From the NCBI RefSeq assembly GCF_018531495.1, contig NZ_JAHDTI010000011.1, positions 310,001 to 374,000 of the forward strand: a stretch of DNA of 64,000 bases, read 5' to 3'. Numbering within the stretch: the first letter of the stretch is position 1; the number at the start of each line of letters is the position of its first letter. The translations under genes were made by a program, and so were the position numbers. Positions 48,775-57,090 of this stretch are shown piece after piece. The notes below the pieces were generated by a model. It had not been told where the DNA came from. It saw only the letters and a list, made by a program, of their open reading frames with translations, and did not search any database. Source of the DNA: Nonomuraea sediminis. Lineage in GTDB: Bacteria > Actinomycetota > Actinomycetes > Streptosporangiales > Streptosporangiaceae.

Positions 48775-49179
48775 TCAGCGTGTACGCCACACCGATGCGG
48801 CCGCCTCTGCGCACGCCACGTCCTGCGCGACGGTGCCTCCGCTGACCCCCACTCCGCCGACCACGCGTTCCCCCTCACCGTAGTCCGCCCACAACGGGAT
48901 GCCACCTCCGAAGCACACGAAACGGTCGCCTGCCAGGCCGTACAGCTCGCCGCCCGGCAGGGTCAGCGGATGCAGGTCTGCGGTGGACATCCTGTTGGCC
49001 ACCGAGGTGTAGGCCTTGCCGGGCGCCAGCACCGGCCCGGCGATCTCCGCACCCTCCATACGCTGGAACGTCACCAGATGCCCGCCCGCGTCGACCACCG
49101 CGACCGAGATGAGCGCCCCCTCGCGGGCGGCCTGCTTCAGCGCCGCTTCGCACATGCGGAGCGCGAGTTCGAGATTCAC
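48775..49179 (-). CDS. HbpS/GlcG-like haem-binding family protein
   Basis: 134 residues from a GTG at 49179; the frame stays open upstream but without support. It has the GlcG/HbpS pattern: LALRMCEAALKQAAREGALISVAVVDAGGHLVTFQRM, then GPVLAPGKAYTSVANRM, and the glycine-rich end FGGGIPLWADYG, VGGVGVSGGT and QDVACAEAA. No signal peptide is seen, unlike Streptomyces HbpS, so it is probably cytoplasmic. Members bind haem or act with dehydratases or glycolate enzymes. Function here is unknown. Confidence 0.85.
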   Translation of the reverse strand: MNLELALRMCEAALKQAAREGALISVAVVDAGGHLVTFQRMEGAEIAGPVLAPGKAYTSVANRMSTADLHPLTLPGGELYGLAGDRFVCFGGGIPLWADYGEGERVVGGVGVSGGTVAQDVACAEAAASVWRTR

Positions 49180-49398
49180 GCGTTGTACCCCAAGGTCCCG
49201 AGATTTCCACCCATCGAACGCTCCATCCGTACAGCCCGCGAACCTTGCACCGCAAGATCGCCCTTCTGTGGTGTGACGGCTGAGCTCGATGGGCGTTTTA
49301 CACCCTCGCGCGTGGTATCCGTCACACCGTGATGCTCGGGCGTGTCGCGGGCCCTTAAGCACTGGTTTGACAGTGAAATTTTTTAGTATGGTGCGTGC

Positions 49399-49920
49399 AT
49401 GTCACTTCGGATGGCGCTGCTCACGATGATCGCCGCGGCCCCGCGCAGCGGGTATGACATCGGGCAGGAGTTCGACGGCGTGCTCAAGTTCGTCTGGCAT
49501 GCCAAGCCCACGCAGGTCTACCCGGAGCTCAAGCGGATGCACGCCGACGGGCTCCTGCGGGAGCTGGACTCCGGGCCACGGGGACGCACGCCGTACGAGA
49601 TCACCGAGAAGGGGCTGGGTGAGCTGCGCGAATGGTTGCTGACCAGCTCGGCGGACCACTCGCAGCGCAACGAGACCGTGCTGCGGTCGTTCGCGCTGTG
49701 GGTGGTGAGCCCGGGGGAGGCGCGCGGGTTCCTGCGGGAGGAGCTGGAGTACCACCGGGCTCGGCTGAAGGGGATGCGGGCGATGAAGGGGCGGCTTGAC
49801 CTGAGCAGGCCCGCCGACCGGGCGGCGCTGCTCGGGCTGCAGGCGGGCATCCTGCGCCTGGAGGCGGTCGTGACGTGGGCGGAATGGGCGATCGAGACAG
49901 TGGAGGCGTGGCCGCGATGA
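49399..49920 (+). CDS. PadR-family transcriptional regulator
   Basis: 173 residues. The N-terminal winged helix (LLTMIAAAPRSGYDIGQEFDGVLKFVWHAKPTQVYPELKRMHADGLL) is the PadR signature. A C-terminal helical dimerisation domain follows (EELEYHRARLKGMRAMKG). The short upstream region holds an AT-rich run (49373-49389), rare here, with TTGACA just before it at 49367-49372, presumably the promoter. The gene overlaps the next by ATGA, so the repressor and hydrolase are coupled. Confidence 0.92.
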   Translation: MSLRMALLTMIAAAPRSGYDIGQEFDGVLKFVWHAKPTQVYPELKRMHADGLLRELDSGPRGRTPYEITEKGLGELREWLLTSSADHSQRNETVLRSFALWVVSPGEARGFLREELEYHRARLKGMRAMKGRLDLSRPADRAALLGLQAGILRLEAVVTWAEWAIETVEAWPR

Positions 49921-50747
49921 TCGGATATCAGGAGTACGGGGATCCGGCGGGGCGGCCGGTGCTGTTCGTCCACGGGTACGCCTCGTCGCGGCTCAACGCC
50001 GGATGGACGCTCACCGGCGACCTGCGCGGCCTGCGGATCGTGGCCCTGGACCGGCCCGGTTACGGGCTGAGCTCTCCCACCGACCCTTCGACGTGGGTCA
50101 CGCAGGTTCTCGGCCTGGTCGAGCGGCTGGGGCTCGGACGGGTCGCCGTGGCCGGCGTGTCGCTCGGGGCCTCCAGCGCGCTCGGGCTGGCCGCCGCGCG
50201 GCCCTCGCTGGTCACCGGCGTCACGCTGCTGGCCGGGATGCCGCCGGTCCCGCGGGATCGCCGGTGGACGCCGGCCAGCCGTACCGACGCCCTGTACTGG
50301 TGGCTGGCCGGGCGCGCGCCGTGGCTGCTGCGGCGGCTGTGCTCCTGGTCAGCGCGCGCCATGGTCTCCCTGCAGAATCCCGTCATAGCCGCCGCCCGTG
50401 TCGCGCGCGAGCTTCCCGACGCTGATCGACAGGTCTTCCTGCAGCTCATGGGTACGGCGGGCGGCCCCAACCGGTTCGCCGCGGATGCCTCGGAAGCCGT
50501 CAGGCAGGGTGGCGCCGCGATGGCCGAGGACCTGATCAGGCACCTGGAGCCGTGGCCGTTCGCCATCACGGACGTGCGGGCGCCCGTGCACCTGCTCCAC
50601 GGGACCGAGGACCCGAAGGTGCCGGTCGAGCTCGTCCGCGACTTCGCCGCGACCCTTCCGTCGGCGACCGCCACCTACCTCTCCGGCGGCCACTTCGCCG
50701 CCTTCGCTGACCAGGAAGCCCTGCTCAAGCTCCTGGCCGGTCCCTGA
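49917..50747 (+). CDS. Alpha/beta hydrolase co-transcribed with padR
   Basis: 276 residues from an ATG at 49917 overlapping the padR stop. Alpha/beta fold: PVLFVHGYASSRLNAGW (oxyanion region), VALDRPGYGLSSP, nucleophile elbow VAGVSLGASSALG with Ser near residue 84, VHLLHGTEDPKVPVELV (Asp) and LSGGHFAAF (His). The substrate is unknown; control by the coupled PadR is expected. Confidence 0.9.
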   Translation: MIGYQEYGDPAGRPVLFVHGYASSRLNAGWTLTGDLRGLRIVALDRPGYGLSSPTDPSTWVTQVLGLVERLGLGRVAVAGVSLGASSALGLAAARPSLVTGVTLLAGMPPVPRDRRWTPASRTDALYWWLAGRAPWLLRRLCSWSARAMVSLQNPVIAAARVARELPDADRQVFLQLMGTAGGPNRFAADASEAVRQGGAAMAEDLIRHLEPWPFAITDVRAPVHLLHGTEDPKVPVELVRDFAATLPSATATYLSGGHFAAFADQEALLKLLAGP

Positions 50748-50768
50748 GCGGCTGGTCGGCGCCCTTGC

Positions 50769-51950
50769 TCAAGCTCCTCGCCAGCGTCTGAGGCCCTCGG
50801 GGGTGAGGAACGCGTCGAAGACCGACTCCATGGCGCCCAAGAGGGGCCCGCGGCGCGACAGGGTCGAGGGGGCGATCTCCGGCGGGTGGTCGCGGCGGAT
50901 CGTCATCAGGCGGTCGTGGAAGGCCGCCTCGAGGGGCTCGGCGGCCTTGGCGTGCAGGTCCAGGCCGAGACCCGAGAGGGTGACGATCTCCGGGTCGTGC
51001 GCGTTGACCAGGGCGGCCAGTCCGGTGCCGAGCGCTGTGGCGTTGGCCGCCACCGCCGCGCGCGCCGCGGCGTCGCCCCTGGCCAGGATCGCCTGCGCCT
51101 CCTCGCGGCCCTTGCCACCGCCCGCGGGCAGGCCCAGGTGGCGCAGCAGGGCGTTCGAACCCATGTCCATGCCCCAGCAGCCCACGGCCCCGCACATGCA
51201 CCGCCCGGTGCCGCCGGTGAGCGGCATGTGCCCGAACTCGGCCCCGACCCCGCTCGCCCCGCCCAGTGGCCGCCCGTCGACCACGAGCACGCCGCCCAGG
51301 TCGAAGTCCACGTGCACGTGCAACCCGACCCGGACGCCCGCCATCCGCCCGCGCCGTGCCTCGGCCAACGCCGCGCACACCGTGTCGTTGCTCACGTCCA
51401 GCGGCACGTCCAGTGCGCCCAGCAGGGCGGGCACGTCCACGGCCCGCCAGCCGAGGTGGGCCACGTCGACCAGGTGGCCGTCGCGGATCGGGCCGGGCAC
51501 CGCCAGGCCGACGCCGACGACGCGGGAGCCGTACTGCCTGATGTGGGCACGCAGGGCGTCGCCGAGGGGGCGCAGGGTCCTGGCGGGGGAGCCCTGGTGC
51601 GGCCAGTCGTCCAGGACGGTCAGGCGGCCGCCGAGCTCGCAGGCGGCGATCTCCCACGCGTCCTCGCGCAGGTCCACGGCCAGGGCGAGTGGGCCGCGCG
51701 GATGCGGTCCTGGGATCTGGGTGGGGCGGCCCCTGCCGTGCCCCGCCGACGGCTCCTCGTGCAGCAGCCCGTCCGCCACCAGCCCGCCGACCAGCACGGA
51801 CGCGGTGCCGCGGGCGAGCTCGAGCTCCTTGGTGAGCTGCGATCGGGTACGGCTCGCGCCGCAGGCGTGCACGGCGCGCAGCAGCCTGGCCCTGTTGTGC
51901 TCGCGCAGCTCCACGCTGGTTGTGGCGCCGGTCACAGTCATTGTGGCCAC
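50769..51950 (-). CDS. ROK-family transcriptional regulator
   Basis: 393 residues. An N-terminal winged helix (SRTRSQLTKELELARGTASVLVGGLVADGLL) is followed by a ROK domain (LALAVDLREDAWEI, VVGVGLAVPGPIRDGHLV, SNDTVCAALAEARRG, GASGVGAEFGHMPL) with the zinc motif CMCGAVGCWG intact, in contrast to the ROK protein at 24441. It is divergent from an MFS transporter gene 27 bp away and probably represses it. Confidence 0.92.
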   Translation of the reverse strand: MATMTVTGATTSVELREHNRARLLRAVHACGASRTRSQLTKELELARGTASVLVGGLVADGLLHEEPSAGHGRGRPTQIPGPHPRGPLALAVDLREDAWEIAACELGGRLTVLDDWPHQGSPARTLRPLGDALRAHIRQYGSRVVGVGLAVPGPIRDGHLVDVAHLGWRAVDVPALLGALDVPLDVSNDTVCAALAEARRGRMAGVRVGLHVHVDFDLGGVLVVDGRPLGGASGVGAEFGHMPLTGGTGRCMCGAVGCWGMDMGSNALLRHLGLPAGGGKGREEAQAILARGDAAARAAVAANATALGTGLAALVNAHDPEIVTLSGLGLDLHAKAAEPLEAAFHDRLMTIRRDHPPEIAPSTLSRRGPLLGAMESVFDAFLTPEGLRRWRGA

Positions 51951-51976
51951 CTCCTCCCGCTTATTATGCTCTAGCC

Positions 51977-53401
51977 GTGAACAAAAAGGCGCGCATCGCG
52001 GTGTTCGGGTTCTTCTTCCTGAGTGGCTTCGTGCTGGGACTGTGGGCGGCCGGGCTGCCGTCGCTCAGCGAACGCCTGCACCTCGGTCCCGGACGGCTCG
52101 GCAGCGTGCTGCTGCTGATCTCCGGGGGCGCGCTGGTGTCGATGCTGATCGCGGGCCCGCTCGTGGACCGCTGGTCGAGTCGCCGCATGTGCTGGATCGG
52201 CGGGCCGCTGTCGGCCGTCGTGCTGCTCGGGCCCGCGCTCGCGCCCTCGTACTGGTCGCTGGCGGCGCTCGCGGTGCTGTTCGGCATCGGCGTGGGCGTG
52301 ACCGAGGTGGCCATGAACGCCCACTCTGTCGAGGTCGAACGCGCCTACGGTCGCCCGATCATCTCCGCCTTCCACGGCACCTGGAGCCTCGGCGGAGCCG
52401 CCGCCGGCGCCATCACGGCCGGTACCCTCCGGCTCGGCCTCGACCCGCAGGCCCTCCTCATCGCCGCCGCCCTCGTGGTGCCCTTCGGCTACCTCGCGGC
52501 CGCCCGCTGGCTCCTCCCGGAGCCACCCCAGTACCCCGAGTCCATGCTTGTGCATTCCGCACAAAGCACGCCACCCGAGCCCGTGGCCGGCACCCCTTCC
52601 GGCCGGACCGCCTCCGCCACCCCTTCTGACCGTTTCGCAACGCCCGCCCTGGACACCGCCCCGGGGGCATCCACGGCCGCTGGGGTGTCCCGGCAGGCCG
52701 TGGGGGACGTTTCGGAGGGATACGGGGGTAGCGCGTCGTCCGGGCGTTCCTCGGGCGGGGCTGTGTCGCAGCAGCAGGCCGTTCTGGAACGCCCGGTGAG
52801 GCGTGTGCCGCTGGGGGTGGGGCTGATCGCGTTGCTGGGGGTGGCGGCGTTCGCGGGGCATCTGAGTGAGGGCGCGGCCATCGACTGGACCTCGCTGCAC
52901 GCCCGCTGGATCCTGGGCGCCGACCCGGCGTTGGCGCCGCTGGCGTACACGGTGTTCTCGGTGGCGATGACAACCGTGCGGCTGCTGGGTGACCCCATCA
53001 GGGCACGGCTCGGCCCTGTGCGGACGATCCAGCTCGCCGGAATCCTGGCCACAGCCGGGTACGTACTCGTACTCGCCGCCCCCGCGACCGGAGCATCGCT
53101 CCGCCTGCCGGTCGCCTGGGTGGGATGGGCGCTGGCGGGCGTCGGCCTGGCCCCCGTCGTGCCCGTCATCTTCAGCGCGGTCGGCGCCGCGGGCGGTCCG
53201 GTCGGCCGGGCACTCTCCCTGGTGACGGCCTTCGGCTACAGCGGCCTGCTCATCGGCCCCGCCGTCCTCGGCTACGTCGCCGAGTCAGCCTCACTCCCGA
53301 CCGCCCTCATCATCCCCGCCCTACTCGCCGCCGTCGTAGCCCTCTCCGGCACCCCCGCCATCCGCCGCGCCACCACCCACCCACACCAGCCCACCACCTG
53401 A
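51977..53401 (+). CDS. MFS transporter with a long Ser/Thr/Pro-rich central loop
   Basis: 474 residues from a GTG at 51977; GTG lies just after TATTATGCTC, and lack of a ribosome site suggests a leaderless mRNA. Twelve hydrophobic segments are present in two halves. Between them, residues about 185-280, lies a roughly 95-residue hydrophilic insert rich in Ser, Thr, Pro, Gly and Gln, much longer than the usual cytoplasmic loop. The transporter is divergent from a ROK regulator, so a sugar-like substrate is possible. Confidence 0.88.
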   Translation: MNKKARIAVFGFFFLSGFVLGLWAAGLPSLSERLHLGPGRLGSVLLLISGGALVSMLIAGPLVDRWSSRRMCWIGGPLSAVVLLGPALAPSYWSLAALAVLFGIGVGVTEVAMNAHSVEVERAYGRPIISAFHGTWSLGGAAAGAITAGTLRLGLDPQALLIAAALVVPFGYLAAARWLLPEPPQYPESMLVHSAQSTPPEPVAGTPSGRTASATPSDRFATPALDTAPGASTAAGVSRQAVGDVSEGYGGSASSGRSSGGAVSQQQAVLERPVRRVPLGVGLIALLGVAAFAGHLSEGAAIDWTSLHARWILGADPALAPLAYTVFSVAMTTVRLLGDPIRARLGPVRTIQLAGILATAGYVLVLAAPATGASLRLPVAWVGWALAGVGLAPVVPVIFSAVGAAGGPVGRALSLVTAFGYSGLLIGPAVLGYVAESASLPTALIIPALLAAVVALSGTPAIRRATTHPHQPTT

Positions 53402-53513
53402 CCCGCCCCTCCATCAGCCACCTGTGGGCGTTGCCTGCATGCTCTTCGGCGGCTTCCCCAGGGCGTTGCCGCGCGGCCGCCTCCGGGAGTCGCTGCTCGC
53501 GCTGCGGCCGCAG

Positions 53514-53668
53514 GTCGTCTCGCCGTCCCGGTGGCTGGTGGGGCCCGCCGCACAGGGCGCCGACTTTCGCCGCACGTCGTCTCGCCGACGCGGCGCCTGG
53601 TGGGGCTCGCCGTATGGGGCGCCGACTTCGCCGTTCCCCTCTCGCCGTCGCGGCGCCTGGCTGGGGGT
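53514..53668. repeat. Degenerate tandem repeat of about 62 bp (three units)
   Basis: The 424-bp gap after the MFS gene contains three units beginning GTCGTCTCGCCG or CTCTCGCCG: 53514-53575, 53576-53638 and a partial 53639-53668. The shared core is CTCGCCG-n5-GGCGCCTGG-n-GGGGCTCGCCG-n-GGGCGCCGACTT. Related copies sit at 54838-54938. The units are open in some frames but show no plausible protein. Nothing else was recognised in the gap apart from the tetR operator at its right end. Confidence 0.7.
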
Positions 53669-53798
53669 GCGTGGGTGTGGGTCTCGTGGGTGGCCTGCCG
53701 TAACGCCTTGCGAAGCCGCAAGCGGTGGTCCGCTTCCCGCCGTACCGGGCGGCCTAATTTCGTCGTACGTCGGTTCGGTGGCCCCGGATCAGGGGGCA

Positions 53799-53815
53799 TA
53801 CCATACCGTATGGTA
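53799..53815. promoter_or_regulatory. Palindromic operator just upstream of tetR
   Basis: TACCATA-CCG-TATGGTA is a palindrome with 7-bp arms, ending 10 bp before the TetR ATG at 53826. An operator so close to the start fits autorepression by the TetR protein, since it should overlap the promoter or the transcription start. Confidence 0.7.
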
Positions 53816-53825
53816 CGGTTGATCT

Positions 53826-54341
53826 ATGGCGGGCAAGGAAGACTGGTTGAACGCGGGGTTGGTGATCCTCGCCGAGCGGGGGGCGCCGGCGCTGACCATC
53901 GAGCGGCTCAGTGGAGCGCTCGGCCTGAGCAAAGGCTCCTTCTACCATCATTTCGGCGGCCTCGCCGGTTACCGCACCGCGCTGCTGGCCCACTACGAGG
54001 CCAGGACCACCACCCGGATCATCGACCAGGTCGAGGCCGACTCCCGTGCCACGGCCGACGAGAAGCTGAGCCTGTTGTCTGCGACGGTGCTCAGCCGTGG
54101 TGGCGATCCCGCGCTTGAGATCGCGATGCGTGCCTGGGCGCAGCAGGATCCGCAGGTCGCCGCCATGCAGCAGCGGGTGGACCGTACCCGGGTGGACTAC
54201 TTGCGGGGCCTGATGACCGACCTGGGCCGCAACCCCGATCTTGGCGACCTGATGTACCTGGTGCTGATCGGCGGCAACCACGTGCTCCCTGCGCTGAGCG
54301 CCGACCGTCTGCAGACGATGTGGGCGCTGGCCCTTCGGTGA
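53826..54341 (+). CDS. TetR-family transcriptional regulator
   Basis: 171 residues. The N-terminal helix-turn-helix is LVILAERGAPALTIERLSGALGLSKGSFYHHFGGLAGY; the ligand-binding part follows and ends in ALSADRLQTMWALALR. The upstream palindrome suggests autorepression. The last codons lie inside the first copy of a 31-bp direct repeat. The next gene encodes a small membrane protein in the same direction, 97 bp downstream, and is a likely target. Confidence 0.92.
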   Translation: MAGKEDWLNAGLVILAERGAPALTIERLSGALGLSKGSFYHHFGGLAGYRTALLAHYEARTTTRIIDQVEADSRATADEKLSLLSATVLSRGGDPALEIAMRAWAQQDPQVAAMQQRVDRTRVDYLRGLMTDLGRNPDLGDLMYLVLIGGNHVLPALSADRLQTMWALALR

Positions 54342-54403
54342 TCCCGAACCACTCGATCCCCGTGGGCTCCGGCCCTTCGATGATCCTGAACCACTCGATC
54401 CCC
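54331..54403 (+). repeat. 31-bp direct repeat straddling the tetR stop
   Basis: Two copies of CCCTTCGRTGATCCYGAACC followed by ACTCGATCCCC lie at 54331-54361 and 54373-54403, differing at 2 of 31 positions and offset by 42 bp. The first copy contains the tetR stop codon. It could come from a duplication; a second protein-binding site for the following gene is also possible. Confidence 0.7.
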
Positions 54404-54438
54404 CCGGATCCCCTCCATGAGCGAAAGGGCAATCGATC

Positions 54439-54819
54439 ATGACCACTCTTACTCGCTGGATCCCGCGCCTGCTCGTGATCACCGGCGCGCTGCACCTGGC
54501 CTACAGCGTGGTGTTCTTGCACGGGGCGTTTGTCGACATCGCCAGGGACGGCCTGTTCAACACCTTGGAAGGACACGATGACCGGCTGGCCGCGGTCTGG
54601 TTCGTCGTGCTCAGCCCCGCGATGTTCGCCTTGGGCGGGCTCGCCAACTGGACTGTCGCCCAGACCGGCAGGCTGCCTGCACAACTCGGCGTCTGGCTCC
54701 TGGTAATCGCCGTCCCGATGCTGGTGCTCATCCCGGTCTCCGGCTTCTGGCTGGTCGCGATCATCGGAGCCCTCACGCTCTACGCCGCCAAGAACCCCAC
54801 CCCGTCCCGAACGACCTGA
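54439..54819 (+). CDS. Small integral membrane protein (DUF6463-like)
   Basis: 126 residues with four hydrophobic segments (LLVITGALHLAYSVVFLHG, AAVWFVVLSPAMFALGGLA, LPAQLGVWLLVIAVPMLVL, GFWLVAIIGALTLYAA). The pattern recalls the DUF6463 family often placed next to TetR regulators. Function unknown. It is downstream of tetR and starts after the second copy of the 31-bp repeat, with GAAAGGG before its ATG. Confidence 0.8.
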   Translation: MTTLTRWIPRLLVITGALHLAYSVVFLHGAFVDIARDGLFNTLEGHDDRLAAVWFVVLSPAMFALGGLANWTVAQTGRLPAQLGVWLLVIAVPMLVLIPVSGFWLVAIIGALTLYAAKNPTPSRTT

Positions 54820-54837
54820 CCTTCACCGTCCCCACCT

Positions 54838-54938
54838 CACCGACGCGGCACCTGGGGTGCCCGTGGCCAGCTCGCCGCACGCGGCACCGACCTCTCCCGT
54901 ACGTTGTCTCGCCGTTCCGGCGCCTGGTGCTGGCGCCG
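54838..54938. repeat. Dispersed copies of the 62-bp repeat family
   Basis: Two further diverged units of the repeat found at 53514-53668: CACCGACGCGGCACCTGGGG and AGCTCGCCGCACGCGGCACCGAC, then TTGTCTCGCCGTTCCGGCGC and CTGGTGCTGGCGCCG. They occupy the gap between the membrane protein and the lacI gene. The rest of this roughly 290-bp gap holds the LacI operator and short AT-richer stretches (TTGACCTGGTGTTATGTTAT, near 54995) that may be a promoter. Confidence 0.6.
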
Positions 54939-55061
54939 TGAGGGAGGTTGGGCGCTGCCGTACTTCGAGTCGCCGACGCGGTCGGGAAAGGGGGTTGACC
55001 TGGTGTTATGTTATCGTGACTTGACCCTGGGGTTACGTGCGGGTTTCATGTGCGCATCACG

Positions 55062-55073
55062 GTAAACGTTTAC
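55062..55073. promoter_or_regulatory. LacI-family operator
   Basis: GTAAACGTTTAC is a perfect 12-bp palindrome with the central CG of LacI/GalR operators, 38 bp before the lacI-type start. The LacI-family protein encoded downstream probably binds here and represses the whole operon, itself included. Confidence 0.75.
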
Positions 55074-55111
55074 AGAAAACTCGGGCGTTTGCCTTCAGGG
55101 GAAGGACAGAG

Positions 55112-56179
55112 GTGGGCGACGGACCTACGATCAACACGATCGCGGAGCGTGCGGGCGTCTCGATCGCCTCGGTCTCGCGGGTGCTGAACGGGCTGCCGAC
55201 CCGGCAGGACACGGTCCGCAAGGTGATGGCCGCGGCCGAGGAGCTGGGGTACGTGCGCAACGCCGTGGCCCGCTCGCTGAAGTCGCGCCGCACCCACCAG
55301 GTCGCCTTCGCCATGGCCGACATCGGCAACCCGGCGTACCTGGCGATGCTGCGGCAGATCCAGCCCGTGCTGAAGGCCGCCGGATACCGGCTGATGCTGC
55401 ACTCCACCGACGCCGTGGTGGCCGATGAGATCGACGTGCTGCACAGCCTGGGCGAACGTTACGTAGACGGGCTGATCATGAGCCCGCTGCGGGTCACCGA
55501 CGCGCACCTGGAGATGCTGGCCGCGGCCCGCGCGCCCGTCGTGATCATCGGCTCGGTGCCCGAGGGGACCAGGGTCGACAACGTGCGCGCTGACTCCCGC
55601 ACCGGCGTCAAGCTGGCCATCAACCACCTGCACACGCTCGGCCGCCGCCGGATCGCGCTGGTCAACGGCCCGCTCGACACCGTGCCCGGCGCCGCCCGCG
55701 GTGCGGCCTACCGGGAGGCGCTCGAGGCGCTGGGCCTGCCGTACGACGAGGACCTGGTGGAGATCGGGGACTTCTACCGCGCGGAGGGGGCGCGCGCGGT
55801 GGCGAACCTGCTCGGCCGGGTGGCCGACGTGGACGCGCTGATGTGCGCGAACGACCTGATCGCGCTGGGCGCGCTCGACGTGCTGCGGGCCGCAGGGAGG
55901 CGGGTGCCCGAGGACGTCGCGGTGGTCGGGATGGACGACACGGACCTGGCCGCCGCGTCCTGGCCGTCGCTGACCAGCGTCTCGCTCGGCTCGGCCGAGC
56001 GCGGCAAGGCAGCCGCCGAGCTGCTGCTCGACCGGTTGCAGCACGGTGACAGGGAGCCGCGCGTGGTCACGGTGCCGCCTCGGCTGGTGCCGCGCGCCTC
56101 GACCACGGGCGTGGAGCCCGCCCCGGTGCCGGACTCGGCCCGCCGTACAGGAACGAAGAACACGGGAGGGGTGGCGTGA
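55112..56179 (+). CDS. LacI-family repressor of the ADP-ribosylglycohydrolase operon
   Basis: 355 residues from a GTG at 55112 preceded by GGGGAAGGA; longer frames would cross the operator. The helix-turn-helix is INTIAERAGVSIASVSRVLNG followed by the hinge helix RSLKSRRTHQVAFAMADIGNPAY, and the rest is a periplasmic-binding-protein-like effector domain (RADSRTGVKLAINHLHTLG, DALMCANDLIALGALDVL, VAVVGMDDTDLAAASWPSLTSV). It is the first gene of the operon and overlaps the permease start by GTGA. Confidence 0.93.
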   Translation: MGDGPTINTIAERAGVSIASVSRVLNGLPTRQDTVRKVMAAAEELGYVRNAVARSLKSRRTHQVAFAMADIGNPAYLAMLRQIQPVLKAAGYRLMLHSTDAVVADEIDVLHSLGERYVDGLIMSPLRVTDAHLEMLAAARAPVVIIGSVPEGTRVDNVRADSRTGVKLAINHLHTLGRRRIALVNGPLDTVPGAARGAAYREALEALGLPYDEDLVEIGDFYRAEGARAVANLLGRVADVDALMCANDLIALGALDVLRAAGRRVPEDVAVVGMDDTDLAAASWPSLTSVSLGSAERGKAAAELLLDRLQHGDREPRVVTVPPRLVPRASTTGVEPAPVPDSARRTGTKNTGGVA

Positions 56180-57090
56180 CGGCGACCGCGACGAAACCGG
56201 CGCGGCCGGCGCCGCGGACGAGCGCCAAGGTGCGCTCGCGGCAGCGCCGCGAGCTGCTGGTCCTGCTGCTGCCCGCGCTGGTGCCGGTCCTGATCTTCAG
56301 CGTCGGCCCGCTGCTGTACGGCATCGGCCTGGCCTTCACCGACGCGCGGGCCGGCCGGAACCGCGTCTACAGCTTCGCGGGGTTCGACAACTTCGTGAAG
56401 CTGCTGACCGAACCCGACTTCTGGTCCTCCTTCAGGATCGGCCTGATCTACGCGCTGAGCGTGACCGCGCTGACGTTCCTGGCGGGCCTGGGCCTGGCGA
56501 TCCTGCTGAACCAGAACCTGCGGTTCCGCGGGGTGGCCAGGGTGCTGTCGGTCGTGCCGTGGGCGATGCCGCCCGTGGTGATCGGCCTGATGTGGAAGCT
56601 GGTCTACCATCCGGACGCCGGGATCCTGAACAGCATGCTCGGCACGGACATCGACTGGCTGGCCGACTTCACGTTCGTCATCCCGGCGATCATCATCATG
56701 GGCGTCTGGGCGGGCATGCCGCAGACCACCGTGGTGCTGCTCGCGGGCCTGCAGAACGTGCCGAAGGAGCTCTACGAGGCCGTCGAGGTGGACGGCGCGG
56801 GCACCTGGCGCAAGTTCTGGAACATCACGCTGCCCCAGCTCAAGCCCGTGATCGTGGCGATCACCTCGCTCGACTTCGTGTGGAACATCAACCAGTTCAG
56901 CCTGGTCTTCGTGCTCACCCAGGGCGGGCCGGGCGGCCGGACCCGGCTGCCGATGCTCTTCGCCTACCAGGAGGCCTTCCGCTACGGGCGCTTCGGCTCG
57001 GCCGCGGCCATGGGAGTCGTGATCACCGTGGTCGTGCTCGCCGTGCTCGGCGTCTACCTGTGGCGGCAGATGAGGGAGGCGTCCTCGTGA
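56176..57090 (+). CDS. ABC transporter permease (MalF type)
   Basis: 304 residues with about six membrane segments; the coupling loop is VPKELYEAVEVDGAGTWRKFWNITLP near residue 200. It starts with a GTG that overlaps the lacI stop (GTGA) and in turn overlaps the next permease. Part of a CUT1-type importer together with the lipoprotein at 57914. No ATPase is encoded in the operon, as also in the 25-30 kb locus. Confidence 0.93.
   Translation: MTATATKPARPAPRTSAKVRSRQRRELLVLLLPALVPVLIFSVGPLLYGIGLAFTDARAGRNRVYSFAGFDNFVKLLTEPDFWSSFRIGLIYALSVTALTFLAGLGLAILLNQNLRFRGVARVLSVVPWAMPPVVIGLMWKLVYHPDAGILNSMLGTDIDWLADFTFVIPAIIIMGVWAGMPQTTVVLLAGLQNVPKELYEAVEVDGAGTWRKFWNITLPQLKPVIVAITSLDFVWNINQFSLVFVLTQGGPGGRTRLPMLFAYQEAFRYGRFGSAAAMGVVITVVVLAVLGVYLWRQMREASS

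Noticed and set aside
49367..49389. TTGACA and TAGTAT as a sigma-70 type promoter for padR
   Set aside because: The two elements are only 11 bp apart, too close for a normal promoter, so only the AT-rich run is mentioned.
53531..54118. Open frames across the 62-bp repeats as coding sequence
   Set aside because: Products are repetitive, arginine/glycine/serine-rich and in shifting frames; no ribosome site or homologous domain.
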